Of a stretch of 64,000 nt of DNA, positions 45,707 to 55,737 are shown in pieces. The stretch is from Rossellomorea aquimaris (GTDB lineage: Bacteria > Bacillota > Bacilli > Bacillales > Bacillaceae_B). The notes beneath the pieces were generated by a model. The model did no database searches. It saw only the letters and a list, made by a program, of their open reading frames with translations, and had not been told where the DNA came from. Location: NCBI RefSeq assembly GCF_003315075.1, contig NZ_QNRJ01000001.1, positions 353,158-417,157 of the forward strand. Reading direction: 5' to 3'. Both the position numbers and the translations under genes were made by a program. How positions within the stretch are numbered: the stretch's first letter is position 1; every line of letters begins with the position of its first letter.

Positions 45707-47071
45707 TTATTTTTTTCGATTATAAGACTGCGAGGAAGATTTTTTTCTTGTTTTTCTCCCTTTAAAGTCAGTCTTCATATCTGCTGCTGTCCCCTCGGAA
45801 GATTTTTGTTGTAGAGAGTTAGAGGACTTTCTGCTCGTCATTTGTTTATCTTTGAAATCGTCCTTTTCCCTTGTCAAGGATTCCCGATCCTTGCTTTTCC
45901 TATTTCCTTGTCTTTTATCTCCCTTTTTCTTCGAGGGTGTTTTTGACTTTAGAGAAATGGTATTCCCAAGGTTTTGCTTTTGAATTCGACTATTCAGCTC
46001 TGCTTCAATTCCGTCCAGGAGGCTTCTTTCTTCAGAAGAATAAAGGGTATAAGCTAAGCCTGTTTCACCTGCTCTTCCGGTTCTTCCAATTCTGTGAATA
46101 TAGGTCTCGGCATTCTCAGGCATGTCATAATTAAATACGTGAGTGACTCCCTCAATATCCAATCCCCTGGAAGCCACGTCAGTCGCAACCAACATTGGTA
46201 CGTCGCCGGTTCTAAATTGTTCCATAACAATTTCACGCTTCTCTTGTGGAATATCCCCATGAAGTTCAGCCACTTTAAATCCTTTTGACTTCAGCACTTG
46301 ATATAATTTCGTCACCCGTCGTTTCGTTCGGCAAAAAACGATGGATTTACTTGGCTGAAAGGCCTCTATTAATTGAATGACTGTGTCTTGCTTGGCCCGA
46401 TCCACTGTAAAAATGGCAAATTGATTAATGGAAGTGGATCTTTCTGATTCCGCCACCTCGATATATTGGGGAGTTTTCATATATTTGCGACCCAATTTTT
46501 TGATTTCAGCAGGTATCGTCGCAGAAAATAACATCGTTTGACGATGAGCTGGCGTTTTCCTTAAAATTTCTTCGACTTTATTAAGAAAACCTATTTGCAG
46601 AAGCTGATCTGCTTCATCAATGACCAAAAACATAAGATGAGATAGGTCGAGATTCCCTCTTTTCAGATGATCCAATAGCCGTCCTGGAGTTCCAACCACA
46701 ATATTCACATTCTGTTCCAGTTCCTTGATTTCCTCCTCATGGCTTTTACCACCATAAACGGAGAGAACGCTAAACCCTTTGTTTTTCGTTGTGAGCTTTC
46801 TTATTTCACTTGTCACCTGGATAGCCAGTTCACGTGTCGGGGTAATAATCAAACTCTGAATATGATGTGTGTTGGATTTACTTTTCTCCAGAATGGGTAA
46901 AACGTAAGCAAAGGTTTTTCCCGTCCCGGTTTGAGCCTTGGCCATGACATCTTTTCCCTCCAAAAGGGTCGGTATCACATTTTCTTGTATGGGTGTCGGT
47001 ATACTTATACCGTTAGTAGATAAGTTTTTCTGAAGACCTTTTGATAGTCCCAGTGATTCAAACGAGTTCAA
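45707..47071 (-). CDS. DEAD-box RNA helicase
   Basis: 454 residues. Q motif PTPIQENVIP, Walker A AKAQTGTGKT near residue 45, PTRELAIQ, DEAD (VIDEADQLLQIGF) near 150, SAT, and the C-terminal HRIGRTGRAG. Residues from about 365 form a Lys/Ser/Arg-rich tail (KSKTPSKKKGDKRQGNRKS) for RNA binding. Bacillus has several such helicases for ribosome assembly and mRNA decay; which one this is remains open. Confidence 0.9.
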   Translation of the reverse strand: MNSFESLGLSKGLQKNLSTNGISIPTPIQENVIPTLLEGKDVMAKAQTGTGKTFAYVLPILEKSKSNTHHIQSLIITPTRELAIQVTSEIRKLTTKNKGFSVLSVYGGKSHEEEIKELEQNVNIVVGTPGRLLDHLKRGNLDLSHLMFLVIDEADQLLQIGFLNKVEEILRKTPAHRQTMLFSATIPAEIKKLGRKYMKTPQYIEVAESERSTSINQFAIFTVDRAKQDTVIQLIEAFQPSKSIVFCRTKRRVTKLYQVLKSKGFKVAELHGDIPQEKREIVMEQFRTGDVPMLVATDVASRGLDIEGVTHVFNYDMPENAETYIHRIGRTGRAGETGLAYTLYSSEERSLLDGIEAELNSRIQKQNLGNTISLKSKTPSKKKGDKRQGNRKSKDRESLTREKDDFKDKQMTSRKSSNSLQQKSSEGTAADMKTDFKGRKTRKKSSSQSYNRKK

Positions 47072-47145
47072 CGATCATTCCTACTTTCTTAAAACGAGAT
47101 TTGACTTGTCTACTAATAGTGAACGTTCCGTGGTGAAAAAGCAAG

Positions 47146-47180
47146 AACAAAAAGGATTCCGAATTGGAATCCTTTTTGTT
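47146..47180 (-). terminator. Bidirectional-looking terminator before the P-loop gene end
   Basis: AACAAAAAGGATTCC pairs perfectly with GGAATCCTTTTTGTT around GAATT; A- and T-runs on both sides allow use on either strand. Confidence 0.8.
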
Positions 47181-47231
47181 AATCATGTATTAAACCTACT
47201 GATCATCGCGTTCTTGTGTGCGCCCCATATA

Positions 47232-48326
47232 TTACTTCTTTATAAACTCTGTTATTTCCTGAAAGATTTCTTCTCTAATCGTATTCACCTTTGAAAAGTC
47301 CATGGCTCTTATATAGATGGACTCAAGTTGTTCACGGAGGCATTTAGCTTCTTTAAGATATGAGATTGCTTCTTTCATTTTATCCTTATAGGCTTTTGTC
47401 GTTCGCTCAATGTCGGCAGCATATTTTTCATCGGTCCCTTGGGTGATGCATCTTTCATACATATCGATGATTTCATCAGATTCCCGATCCGGGAAATATT
47501 CATGCGGTGCGGTACTGTCGAAAATTGCGATTCCTTTTTCTCGTATGATTAACATATCAAGACTATTGGGGTCAAATCCACAATGATAAACCTCTACATC
47601 ATAGCCTTTTTCTTCTCCGGCAGAAGCAATTTTCTTTAACATCGTTGATTTTCCAGATCCTGCACGTCCTTTGATAAAGTATCGCTTCTCGACATCCTCT
47701 GTTAAATTCTGAATGTAGTCAACTGCTCCATCAGGAGTCGCGGCTCCTAAGAACCGATGTTTGACTGTAGAGGATTTAGAAAGGTTCTTATCTTCAAAGA
47801 AGAGTGAAATTAACTCATTTGTCAATTCATTCGCTTTTGTGAAGTTCATGTTGGAAATGTAGATTTCTTCAATGTCATCATGGGCACGAAGGGATGCAGC
47901 AAAGGTATCGTATGCTTTCTGAAAGAATGAGGCAATTTTATCATTTAAGCCAAGGATTTCCTCTTTATGCGGCAAGAGTTTCTTTGAGTCCCATGCCGCT
48001 CCTAAATTCACATATTCTTCAATAACACCAGGAGCTTTCGGTTCTATAATATGAGGAGCCGTCCCATCCACAATGCCGACCCCAAATTCAGGGAGGAGAA
48101 CGCCATCGATTGAGTGATTATCGGAAGCGCAATGTAAATAATCAACCTCTAACCCTTTACTCTCAAATCGTTCACCAACCGACTTCATCAATGAGGATTT
48201 ACCTGTCCCGGGACCACCCTTCAGGATATAAACCCGCTCTAATCCCTCTAACACCGAATCATATAGGCTGTAAAAACCTTTAGCCGTATTTCCCCCAGCA
48301 TAATAATGACGAACCTTACCTGTCAT
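47232..48326 (-). CDS. Duplicated P-loop NTPase of unknown function (PRK06851-like)
   Basis: 364 residues made of two similar halves. Half 1 has GGPGTGKSS (37-45), YLHCASDNHSIDGV and VGIVDGTAPHIIEP; half 2 has GRAGSGKST (220-228), VYHCGFDPNSLDML and IAIFDSTAPHEYFP. Each half ends with a helical segment containing an AxDFSKxN or SNMNFTKAN motif. Both Walker A loops are intact. The family is conserved in Firmicutes without assigned function; a nucleotide kinase or ATPase role is inferred. Confidence 0.8.
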   Translation of the reverse strand: MTGKVRHYYAGGNTAKGFYSLYDSVLEGLERVYILKGGPGTGKSSLMKSVGERFESKGLEVDYLHCASDNHSIDGVLLPEFGVGIVDGTAPHIIEPKAPGVIEEYVNLGAAWDSKKLLPHKEEILGLNDKIASFFQKAYDTFAASLRAHDDIEEIYISNMNFTKANELTNELISLFFEDKNLSKSSTVKHRFLGAATPDGAVDYIQNLTEDVEKRYFIKGRAGSGKSTMLKKIASAGEEKGYDVEVYHCGFDPNSLDMLIIREKGIAIFDSTAPHEYFPDRESDEIIDMYERCITQGTDEKYAADIERTTKAYKDKMKEAISYLKEAKCLREQLESIYIRAMDFSKVNTIREEIFQEITEFIKK

Positions 48327-48415
48327 GAAATCACCCTTTCACATCATTTATTTAAACATATGATGTGAGATCTAAATAGGTGAATACCCAACTAAAGCGG
48401 AAACGGCTTGACCAT

Positions 48416-48448
48416 AAAAAAACATTTCCACGAATGGAAATGCTTTTT
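48416..48448 (-). terminator. Terminator of the AIM24-family gene
   Basis: On the minus strand CATTTCCA and TGGAAATG surround a TTCG tetraloop, followed by TTTTTTT. Confidence 0.85.
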
Positions 48449-48463
48449 ATGTATCGCCGTGAA

Positions 48464-49264
48464 TCAATCGTCTCCGTTTAGAAAATCACCGATTCCACCA
48501 AGTAAACTTCCCTCACCAGTCGAACGACCTCCCCCCTGGGGAGCGCTTGCATATATTCTTTCTGCTAAACGACTGAATGGAAGTGACTGAATCCAGACGG
48601 TTCCAGGTCCACGGACCGTGGCAAAAAACAATCCTTCTCCGCCAAGGAAGGCAGATTTGATTTTTCCAACATATTCGATATTGTAGTCCACATCTTTCGT
48701 CATGGCCACTAAACAACCCGTATCTACCCTTAACAACTCGCCAGGTTGAAGTTCTTTTCTATAAATCGTCCCTCCGGCATGAAGAAAGGCTAACCCGTCG
48801 CCCTCAAGCTTCTGCATAATAAATCCTTCACCACCGAAGAAGCCAGTTCCTAATTTCTTTTGAAAGTCGATTCCAACGGATACTCCCTTCGCTGCACATA
48901 GAAAGGCATCCTTTTGACAAACAACTTTCCCTCCTAATTCACTGAGATCAACCGGGATGATTTTTCCTGGATAAGGAGCAGCGAATGATACATGCTTCTT
49001 ACCCATCCCCTCATTGGTAAATACGGTCATGAACAAGCTTTCACCCGTTAATACACGTTTTCCTGCACCAACAAGCTTACCCAAAAAACCCCCGGTCCCA
49101 CCACCCTTGGATCCATCTCCAAAGATTGTTTCCATCCCGATTCCGTCTTCCATCATCATCATTCCACCAGCTTCGGCTACGGCACTTTCTCCTGGATCCA
49201 ATTCTATTTCAACGAACTGCATATCATCTCCATGCAATTTGTATTCAATTTCATGTGAATTCAT
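48464..49264 (-). CDS. AIM24 / TIGR00266 family protein
   Basis: 266-residue beta-helix protein. [20 protein letters not shown] near residue 17, [21 protein letters not shown] near 140, [20 protein letters not shown] near 180 and [20 protein letters not shown] near 215 match the family. The C-terminus is Gly-rich ([18 protein letters not shown]). The family is related to mitochondrial AIM24; its bacterial role is unknown. Confidence 0.85.
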   Translation of the reverse strand: MNSHEIEYKLHGDDMQFVEIELDPGESAVAEAGGMMMMEDGIGMETIFGDGSKGGGTGGFLGKLVGAGKRVLTGESLFMTVFTNEGMGKKHVSFAAPYPGKIIPVDLSELGGKVVCQKDAFLCAAKGVSVGIDFQKKLGTGFFGGEGFIMQKLEGDGLAFLHAGGTIYRKELQPGELLRVDTGCLVAMTKDVDYNIEYVGKIKSAFLGGEGLFFATVRGPGTVWIQSLPFSRLAERIYASAPQGGGRSTGEGSLLGGIGDFLNGDD

Positions 49265-49364
49265 TCCTTGTTCCTCCTTCTAATTTCAAGCATATTTACC
49301 TATTCTTCATGACAGATACATTTCCCTTCTCTCATTCTATTTTCGCAATAATGAGATTTCATAC

Positions 49365-49408
49365 AAAAAAACACTCCGACACGAATCTGCTCGTGACGGA
49401 GTGTGTTT
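49365..49408 (-). terminator. Terminator of speD
   Basis: On the minus strand ACACTCCGTCACGA pairs with TCGTGTCGGAGTGT, followed by TTTTTT. Confidence 0.85.
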
Positions 49409-49417
49409 CCCCCATGA

Positions 49418-50230
49418 TTATGGTTTAGGAATGTTCTTACCGTAAAAAATTTCATCCATTTCCATTTTCACTTTATCTGTAATTTCTTCCATTTCACTTT
49501 CATCCAGCTTTTCTTTTGTATAGCCGAATAAATAGTTATTTAAATCAAAATCTTTCAACTTACATTTTGTATGAAAGATATTCTGAGGATACACATTTAC
49601 ATCAATCATGTCATACTCATCTTTGATTTCCTCTGGAATGTAATTCTGAATCGAATTAATATCATGATCGATAAATAATTTTCGTCCATTGATATCACGT
49701 GTAAATCCTCTCACCCGATAATCCATCGTCATGATGTCTGTGTCGAATGAGTGAATAAGATAATTCAACGCCTTTAGTGGAGAAATCTCCCCGCAAGTAG
49801 AGACATCGATATCTGCCCGGAAAGTAGAAATCCCTTCGTGAGGATGATACTCAGGATACGTATGAACCGTAATATGGCTCTTATCAAGATGCATCGTAAC
49901 CGTGGATGGCAGTGGTCCCGGAGATTCATCAAAATGTTCTGTGGGTACTTCAACAATCGGTCCTTCAGACACCAGGATTGTCACACTCGCACCCTGTGGG
50001 ACATAATCCTGCTTAGAAACGTTCAAGACGTGTGCGCCAATAATATCCGATACATGTGTCAGGATCTTCGTTAACCGATCCGCGTTATATTGTTCATCGA
50101 TATATTCAATATACGCTTCACGCTCTTCACGGGTCTTGGTGTAGCAAATATCGTACATATTAAAACTTAATGACTTCGTTAAGTTATTAAATTCATGTAG
50201 TTGAATTCGTTCTTCATGAGATAATTTCAT
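49418..50230 (-). CDS. speD: S-adenosylmethionine decarboxylase proenzyme
   Basis: Pyruvoyl enzyme supplying decarboxylated SAM for spermidine synthesis. 270 residues, the long E. coli-type form rather than the short Bacillus SpeH type. Self-cleavage is expected at K117-S118 in [16 protein letters not shown]; further signatures are [20 protein letters not shown] near 140 and [20 protein letters not shown] near 172. No speE lies nearby. Confidence 0.92.
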   Translation of the reverse strand: MKLSHEERIQLHEFNNLTKSLSFNMYDICYTKTREEREAYIEYIDEQYNADRLTKILTHVSDIIGAHVLNVSKQDYVPQGASVTILVSEGPIVEVPTEHFDESPGPLPSTVTMHLDKSHITVHTYPEYHPHEGISTFRADIDVSTCGEISPLKALNYLIHSFDTDIMTMDYRVRGFTRDINGRKLFIDHDINSIQNYIPEEIKDEYDMIDVNVYPQNIFHTKCKLKDFDLNNYLFGYTKEKLDESEMEEITDKVKMEMDEIFYGKNIPKP

Positions 50231-50423
50231 CGTGAATTTCCCCTTATATGTAAGTTTGTCGTGCCTGCCTATGCTTTTATCTTACCCAGAGCCAACCATA
50301 CTAAAACAGGTTCTTTTGATTGAAGATGGTTGAGAATGGGTACTGAACATAGTGAATAAGCATTTCCTTTTTTACTTATTTATTAATTTGGATACAATGG
50401 AAGATAGAATGGAGTGTTAGCGA

Positions 50424-51554
50424 TTGAGACGATTGTTTTTACTTATTATGATAGTTGCTTTTGCCTATATATCAAAACCCGCATGGGAAGACAAAGTGGA
50501 AGCAACAGAATTCGATTCTGTGCTCACAAAAATTGAAAAAATAAAGAACAGTCCAAAAGTGAAAGACACCTTCAATCAACTATACAACGAAGTAAACCTA
50601 CTGCTCATTAAATTGGACGAGTCATTTAGAGATCTCGAAAATCCCTCTAATATAAAGGAAGAGAACCCTGTAGAAAAACCTACTTTAACAGTACCAAGTG
50701 ATCAAACCTTCTCTATCTATAATATTGAAATGGGAGATTCAAAAGAGAACCTTGAGCAAGAGCTGGGAGAAGCAAAGAGACAATCCACTAATGAATACGG
50801 AGTTTCCTGGTATGCCTATCACGAAAACTACCGTAATTTCTTAATGGTTTCTTATGATGAAAATAACCGGGTTAATGGGCTTTACACCAATCAAGACCTC
50901 CTTTCCTCCTCATCGGGAATTGAAATGGGGGTATCCAAAGAGGTGGTTCAGAATGAACTCGGTGAACCACTCTCAAACATCCGAAAAGGATTGACTCTAT
51001 ATCAACTCCAAAACAATGGAGAACAGGAAGTCTATCAAGTGGATGGAAGCTACGTAACTGTGTTCTATGACAAGCATGAAAACGACACCGTCACGGCCAT
51101 ACAAATAATCGATGAAAGCCTGGAAGCAAATAAGAAGAATTTCTATTCAGAAGCGAGTTCCGAGTTGAAGGAAGGATTTGAATTCCAGCTTTTTGACCTC
51201 ACAAATGCTACTCGTGTGGAAAAAGGATTCAATGCACTCTCTTGGGACGATCAAGTCAGGGACACGGCAAGAAAACATAGTCTGGACATGGCGGAACAGA
51301 ACTATTTCAGTCATACCAATCTCGAAGGGGAATCCCCATTCGACCGCATGGAAGAAGATCAGGTAGCCTTTCGTACCGCAGGGGAAAACTTAGCCTATGG
51401 GCAATTAAGTTCCATCTTCGCCCATGAGGGATTGATGAACTCAAAAGGGCACAGGGAAAACATCCTTCAACCCCATTATGAACATTTAGGTGTCGGAGTC
51501 GCATTCAACGGAAAAGCACAGCCGTATTTCACAGAGAACTTCTTTAGTAATTAA
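50424..51554 (+). CDS. Secreted CAP-domain protein (YlbC-like)
   Basis: 376 residues beginning at a TTG 7 bases after GGAGTG. A signal or anchor segment (LFLLIMIVAFAYI) is followed by a spacer, the CAP-associated domain (about 100-230, with IEMGDSKENLEQELGEAKRQ and its repeat IEMGVSKEVVQNELGEPLSN), and a C-terminal CAP/SCP domain (about 255-376: ARKHSLDMAEQNYFSHTNLE, AGENLAYGQ, NSKGHRENILQPHYEHLGVG). This matches Bacillus YlbC architecture. Function of bacterial CAP proteins is uncertain. Confidence 0.85.
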   Translation: MRRLFLLIMIVAFAYISKPAWEDKVEATEFDSVLTKIEKIKNSPKVKDTFNQLYNEVNLLLIKLDESFRDLENPSNIKEENPVEKPTLTVPSDQTFSIYNIEMGDSKENLEQELGEAKRQSTNEYGVSWYAYHENYRNFLMVSYDENNRVNGLYTNQDLLSSSSGIEMGVSKEVVQNELGEPLSNIRKGLTLYQLQNNGEQEVYQVDGSYVTVFYDKHENDTVTAIQIIDESLEANKKNFYSEASSELKEGFEFQLFDLTNATRVEKGFNALSWDDQVRDTARKHSLDMAEQNYFSHTNLEGESPFDRMEEDQVAFRTAGENLAYGQLSSIFAHEGLMNSKGHRENILQPHYEHLGVGVAFNGKAQPYFTENFFSN

Positions 51555-51574
51555 CATTGATCTTCATAACCACT

Positions 51575-51611
51575 AAAAAAAGCAAGTGAGTAACGATCAC
51601 TTGCTTTTTTT
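51575..51611. terminator. Bidirectional terminator between the CAP and DsbA-like genes
   Basis: AAAAAAAGCAAGTGA pairs perfectly with TCACTTGCTTTTTTT around GTAACGA. It serves the two converging genes. Confidence 0.85.
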
Positions 51612-51615
51612 GTGG

Positions 51616-52335
51616 TTATGATTTAGATGGAGGAACATCGCATCCATTTTCGTCACAAGCCATACCATCGGTTCCCAGTGGCTGGAGCGAATCCGTTTGA
51701 TTCTCTTCTTCCCATACTTTTTGGATGGAGCTTAAAAATACGTCACTTGGCTGTGCACCTGAAATAGCATATTTGCGGTTGATCACAAAGAATGGGACAC
51801 CTTGAACACCTATTTGTCTTGCTTCTTCTTCATCGGCTCTTACATCTTGGGTGAATTCATCACCTTCTAGTACAGCTTGTGATTCTTCTGCATCCAATCC
51901 GGCTTGTTCCGCTAATCTCACCAGCGTTTCCTTGTCACCGATATGCTTTGAAAGAGTAAAGTGAGCGTGTAACAGTATTTCAGTTAGCTCTGTTTCTTTC
52001 CCTTTCGTTTTTGCATAGTTTGTCAGGCGATGTGCATCGAATGTATTCGTGGGAATACTGGTATCAAAGCGGAAGTCCAGTCCTACCGTTGCTGCTTGTT
52101 TCGTCATGCTGTCAGTCATGTTTTTTGCTTGTTCAAGAGAAGTACCATACTTTTTCGAAAGAATCTCCTGAATGCTCATATCTGTATCCACAGGTGCATT
52201 GGGATCTAACTCAAAGCTCTTGAAAGCAATCTCAACTTGATCTCTTTCAGGGAATTGATGGAGAGCTTCCTCTAAATGACGTTTCCCTATATAACAAAAT
52301 GGACATACATAATCTGACCAAATTTCAATTTTCAT
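51616..52335 (-). CDS. DsbA/FrnE-family thiol oxidoreductase
   Basis: 239-residue thioredoxin-fold protein without a signal peptide. IEIWSDYVCPFCYIGKRHLE supplies the CPFC redox pair near residue 12; SFELDPNAP, NTFDAHRLTNYAK and GVQGVPFFVINRKYAISGAQ are FrnE family marks. A second Cys pair occurs at the C-terminus (GMACDENGCDVP). ATG 52335 follows GAGGTG. Probably a cytosolic disulfide or oxidative-stress factor. Confidence 0.87.
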   Translation of the reverse strand: MKIEIWSDYVCPFCYIGKRHLEEALHQFPERDQVEIAFKSFELDPNAPVDTDMSIQEILSKKYGTSLEQAKNMTDSMTKQAATVGLDFRFDTSIPTNTFDAHRLTNYAKTKGKETELTEILLHAHFTLSKHIGDKETLVRLAEQAGLDAEESQAVLEGDEFTQDVRADEEEARQIGVQGVPFFVINRKYAISGAQPSDVFLSSIQKVWEEENQTDSLQPLGTDGMACDENGCDVPPSKS

Positions 52336-52417
52336 CCTATACACCTCTATTTACATTTTCAATTCGTATCTGATCGTACCATAAATCGCATGTTTCCACT
52401 TTGAATTTGCTCAAGGC

Positions 52418-55000
52418 TTACGAATATGGAGGCTTTCTTCTCGTTCTTCTTTTCACCCTGGCTGCATGACACCGATCACAAATTGGAAACCCGAAGTTTG
52501 GAGGTAATTTCTTTCCGCATTGTTTGCACGTCTGACTCATACTGGTGACCTCTGTCCTGAGACTTTCGTGTACACCATCGGCGATTTCACTTCTAACCCG
52601 CTCCCAGTAATAGGCCTCCGTCTGTCTTCCCAATCGATATAAGAATAAAAGATGCAGACCGACAGCCTTGTAGGATACTTCTTTTTGTTCCAGGTTTTTG
52701 TTATTTATAGGTGGTTCGGGTAACTCTTCTCCGTGTACAATGGCGTACATGCACTCTAGCCACTGCTCGGTTAACTGAGCCTCTTTTTTCGAAAAAGGAA
52801 GATGTAAAAATCCGTACAGGTCATTCAATGTAAGCTTCGCCTCGATATCGGTTCCACGAATGAGTTCATATAACTCCCTCTCTTCAAATAGGGAGGCTTT
52901 TTCCGTACCATAAGGACTATTGAATTTCTCCCAAAAGTAGAAAAACGTATCAAGGTCATGGTAATAGCGTTGAAAACGTTCAAACACAGCGCTTGTCGGT
53001 GCGATGGCAAATGTTTCGAGAGATCGATCGGGCTGATCTAACAGATGTTTCATTACTTTAATATCCTTTGTAAAAGCTACTTTCCCTTCATTGTACAGTC
53101 CTTTTCTGCCGGCACGACCGGCAATCTGCTTCACTTCCTGGGATGTCAGCCTTCTCCTTCTCGTTCCGTCAAATTTATCGGTTTCCAGGAATACGATTCT
53201 TCGGATCGGTAAATTCAAGCCCATTCCGATTGCATCGGTTGACACAATCATGTTTGTCTTCCCTTTAATGAATTGCATCATTTGTTTCTTTCTTGTTTCA
53301 GGAGGCATACTTCCGTAAATCATGCTGACCTTATGTCCATTATTTTGCAACCTTGATGCCGTATCCAATACTTTCTTGCGGGAAAAGCAGACGAGAGCAT
53401 CTCCTTTTTTGGCATGCCGTAATTGGAATTCTTTCGATTCGACCTGTAAAGGAATTTCTCTTTTGTAATCATGGACTTCAATGTTCCCTTCACCCACTAA
53501 TTCCATTAGCAGCTCCCGGACATTTTCACTTCCGATGATATGTACCTCTTTTGCCTTTGCTTTCGTAATGGCACGGTACCAGGAAAAACCTCTATCTTGA
53601 TCGGCGAGCATCTGAGCCTCATCGATTACAATCACTTCATATTCGTCCTTTTCACGGAACATCTCTACGGTAGACGATACGTGCTTTGCCAAAGGGACTT
53701 CTTTTTCCTCTTCTCCTGTTTTCAGATTACAGGGTACTCCATCTGTGTTCAATGTATCAAATACCTCCAGGGCGAGGAGGCGGAGTGGAGCTAAATACAT
53801 GCCGCTTTTCGCTTCTTTCATCCGGCTTATGGCATGATGGGTTTTCCCTGTATTCGTTTCACCGATATGGAGGGTATACTTGATATCACCCCGGAATGAA
53901 GGACTATACTCCCTTCCAAAAATATCTTCCATCATTCTCTGTTCTTCTTCCTGCTTCCTTTCCAACTCTGCTAACTCAGCAGCCTTTCTCTTCTCCCGCT
54001 CTGTTAAATCTCTTTCATAAATGGAAAGGTGAATATCCTCATCAAAAGGAACTTCTACCACCTGATATAAGTCCACAACATACTCCTCTTGAATCATTGT
54101 GAAAAAGGTTGACTTCAACGTAAGGAGAAAATGGTGACTCAGCCTGCTCAATCGTTCTTCCGATAAGGGCTGACCGAATACATCATCGTATTCAGACAAT
54201 AATTCTTCAGGCATATGACTCAGGAGTGAGCGGTATACAATTTGCTCTGAATAATAAAAGATGAAACGCTCGTACGGATAGAAATAGGTTTCATATTCCC
54301 ATACGTGTCCATCCCAGCTCTCACTCTTTTTGTGAATGGAGCCTGTAAATTCCTTAAGGAAATCAGATACCGTCGTAAAAGAATCACTAGTGAAGTTTCC
54401 TTCCTCTTCCAGTTTCTCTTCCAGCATATATGGTTCAGTATGGCGATATTTTGTTTTTGATTCCAGATCTTGTACAAATTTTTTAGCAAATAAATGGCGT
54501 AACTCCACATACCAATACAGTTCAAGCTCATCCATTTGCTTGTTTATGAAGGAGAGGATTTCTTTTTGAATATCTTTTTGAAGGGCTGCTTGCTTTTTTT
54601 CTTCGTGCTTTTTTAAATAGTTTTCTCTAACATGTTGATGGCGCTCTTTCCAATCGATTGCTGAAGGTGGATATTCCATTAACCAGTTTAAAATATGAAA
54701 TGGCTGAAAATCTCTTATCTCATTGCGAAATAACTTGTTAATCAGTTTCTTATCTGTCCCTTCGATATCATAACCTTTATTTCTCAAGAAGGCTTTTTTA
54801 TGGCTTCGAAGAACATCATTGGTTACCTTGTTAAGCCAGATATTCGTCCAGATATTGTGAAAGAAAGCACTTCTTTCTGTAACATAATCCTGAAATGAAG
54901 GACAATTCTCATGTTTCTCTAAGTAAAGTGTGATATCATCTTCTATTTTTCGTTTTGTTTCTTCTACGGCTTCTTCACGAAGTATTTGAAGGTTTTGCAT
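52418..55000 (-). CDS. Suv3-like superfamily 2 RNA/DNA helicase
   Basis: 860 residues. Residues 1-370 are a charged helical region without recognisable domain; then HIGETNTGKTHHAISRMKEA (Walker A), LAPLRLLALEVFDTLN, VIVIDEAQMLADQDRGFSWY (Walker B), STDAIGMGLNLPIRRIVF and KQIAGRAGRKGLYNEGK (motif VI) follow, the set seen in mitochondrial Suv3 degradosome helicases. A C-terminal zinc ribbon CKQCGKKLPPNFGFPICDRC ends the protein. ATG 55000; an extended -10 lies at 55101. The cellular role in bacilli is not known to me. Confidence 0.82.
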   Translation of the reverse strand: MQNLQILREEAVEETKRKIEDDITLYLEKHENCPSFQDYVTERSAFFHNIWTNIWLNKVTNDVLRSHKKAFLRNKGYDIEGTDKKLINKLFRNEIRDFQPFHILNWLMEYPPSAIDWKERHQHVRENYLKKHEEKKQAALQKDIQKEILSFINKQMDELELYWYVELRHLFAKKFVQDLESKTKYRHTEPYMLEEKLEEEGNFTSDSFTTVSDFLKEFTGSIHKKSESWDGHVWEYETYFYPYERFIFYYSEQIVYRSLLSHMPEELLSEYDDVFGQPLSEERLSRLSHHFLLTLKSTFFTMIQEEYVVDLYQVVEVPFDEDIHLSIYERDLTEREKRKAAELAELERKQEEEQRMMEDIFGREYSPSFRGDIKYTLHIGETNTGKTHHAISRMKEAKSGMYLAPLRLLALEVFDTLNTDGVPCNLKTGEEEKEVPLAKHVSSTVEMFREKDEYEVIVIDEAQMLADQDRGFSWYRAITKAKAKEVHIIGSENVRELLMELVGEGNIEVHDYKREIPLQVESKEFQLRHAKKGDALVCFSRKKVLDTASRLQNNGHKVSMIYGSMPPETRKKQMMQFIKGKTNMIVSTDAIGMGLNLPIRRIVFLETDKFDGTRRRRLTSQEVKQIAGRAGRKGLYNEGKVAFTKDIKVMKHLLDQPDRSLETFAIAPTSAVFERFQRYYHDLDTFFYFWEKFNSPYGTEKASLFEERELYELIRGTDIEAKLTLNDLYGFLHLPFSKKEAQLTEQWLECMYAIVHGEELPEPPINNKNLEQKEVSYKAVGLHLLFLYRLGRQTEAYYWERVRSEIADGVHESLRTEVTSMSQTCKQCGKKLPPNFGFPICDRCHAARVKRRTRRKPPYS

Positions 55001-55100
55001 GATTTGACCCCTTTATATGTTTTACACGTTATCCCTATATGTACTTTATAGTGTATGTATTTCTTCTATATCTAACAAATCTCTTGCTTACAAATAGTTC

Positions 55101-55109
55101 ATTATAGCA
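55101..55109 (-). promoter_or_regulatory. Extended -10 promoter element upstream of the Suv3-like helicase
   Basis: On the minus strand TGCTATAAT fits the TGnTATAAT extended -10; no good -35 is visible. Confidence 0.45.
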
Positions 55110-55180
55110 TAGAAGCTGCCCCTGAATGATGATAAATGATAATAGAACTACGCGGGGCCCCATAGTTCAGGGCATGCATG

Positions 55181-55627
55181 TCATTGCTTGCCTCTCTCAA
55201 TCGCTTCACCAACTGCTTCCGTTAGTTCCTTGGTGAGCTCGTGCACCATTTTATCAAATGTAGATTCAAGGATTTTAGCCAGTGAACTTGTGGATTCAAT
55301 CATGAGACACCCCGTCATAGCCGTGATGGAAGAGTTTACTTCATCAGCCTTAAAAAAACCTTCACCTATAAACTTTTGATTGATCCCCCTTAATATGAAC
55401 ATGACTTCGGATGGTTCCTTCCATTCTGTAACCAGTACCTTCACATGCACCTTTTTGCTCAACACTCCAAAATGCAGGGTGAATTTCCAAGTCGATTGAA
55501 CATCTGAAACAATAGTATGCTCTTTGTACCCAGGAACAAGAGGAGCCCAGGCATTCATATCACGAATGAATTCCCATACATGTGAGCGTGATGCATGAAC
55601 GTTAACATGATGAATTCCCATTCCCAT
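55181..55627 (-). CDS. SRPBCC (CoxG-like) family protein
   Basis: 148 residues of START/SRPBCC type: HHVNVHASRSHVWEFIRDMN at the start, WAPLVPGYKEHTIV, a beta-rich centre and a long C-terminal helix (LAKILESTFDKMVHELTKEL). ATG 55627 follows AAGGAAGGGGG; the frame extends 33 codons upstream without a ribosome site. Binding of a hydrophobic ligand is the family feature; ligand unknown. Confidence 0.8.
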   Translation of the reverse strand: MGMGIHHVNVHASRSHVWEFIRDMNAWAPLVPGYKEHTIVSDVQSTWKFTLHFGVLSKKVHVKVLVTEWKEPSEVMFILRGINQKFIGEGFFKADEVNSSITAMTGCLMIESTSSLAKILESTFDKMVHELTKELTEAVGEAIERGKQ

Positions 55628-55709
55628 GAAAGTACCCCCTTCCTTATTAAATGAGATGTCCGTGAATAGTATGTAGGGTAAGAGGCTATTATGACTGGTG
55701 GGAATGAGT

Positions 55710-55736
55710 AAAAAAAGAAGCTTCACAAGGAAGCCT
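55710..55736 (-). terminator. Terminator of the HAD hydrolase gene
   Basis: On the minus strand AGGCTTC pairs with GAAGCT, followed by TCTTTTTTT. Confidence 0.65.
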
Positions 55737-55737
55737 C

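Noticed and set aside
47106..47294. Small plus-strand frame over the helicase upstream region
   Set aside because: It reads through the perfect terminator palindrome at 47146-47180 and into the P-loop gene end.
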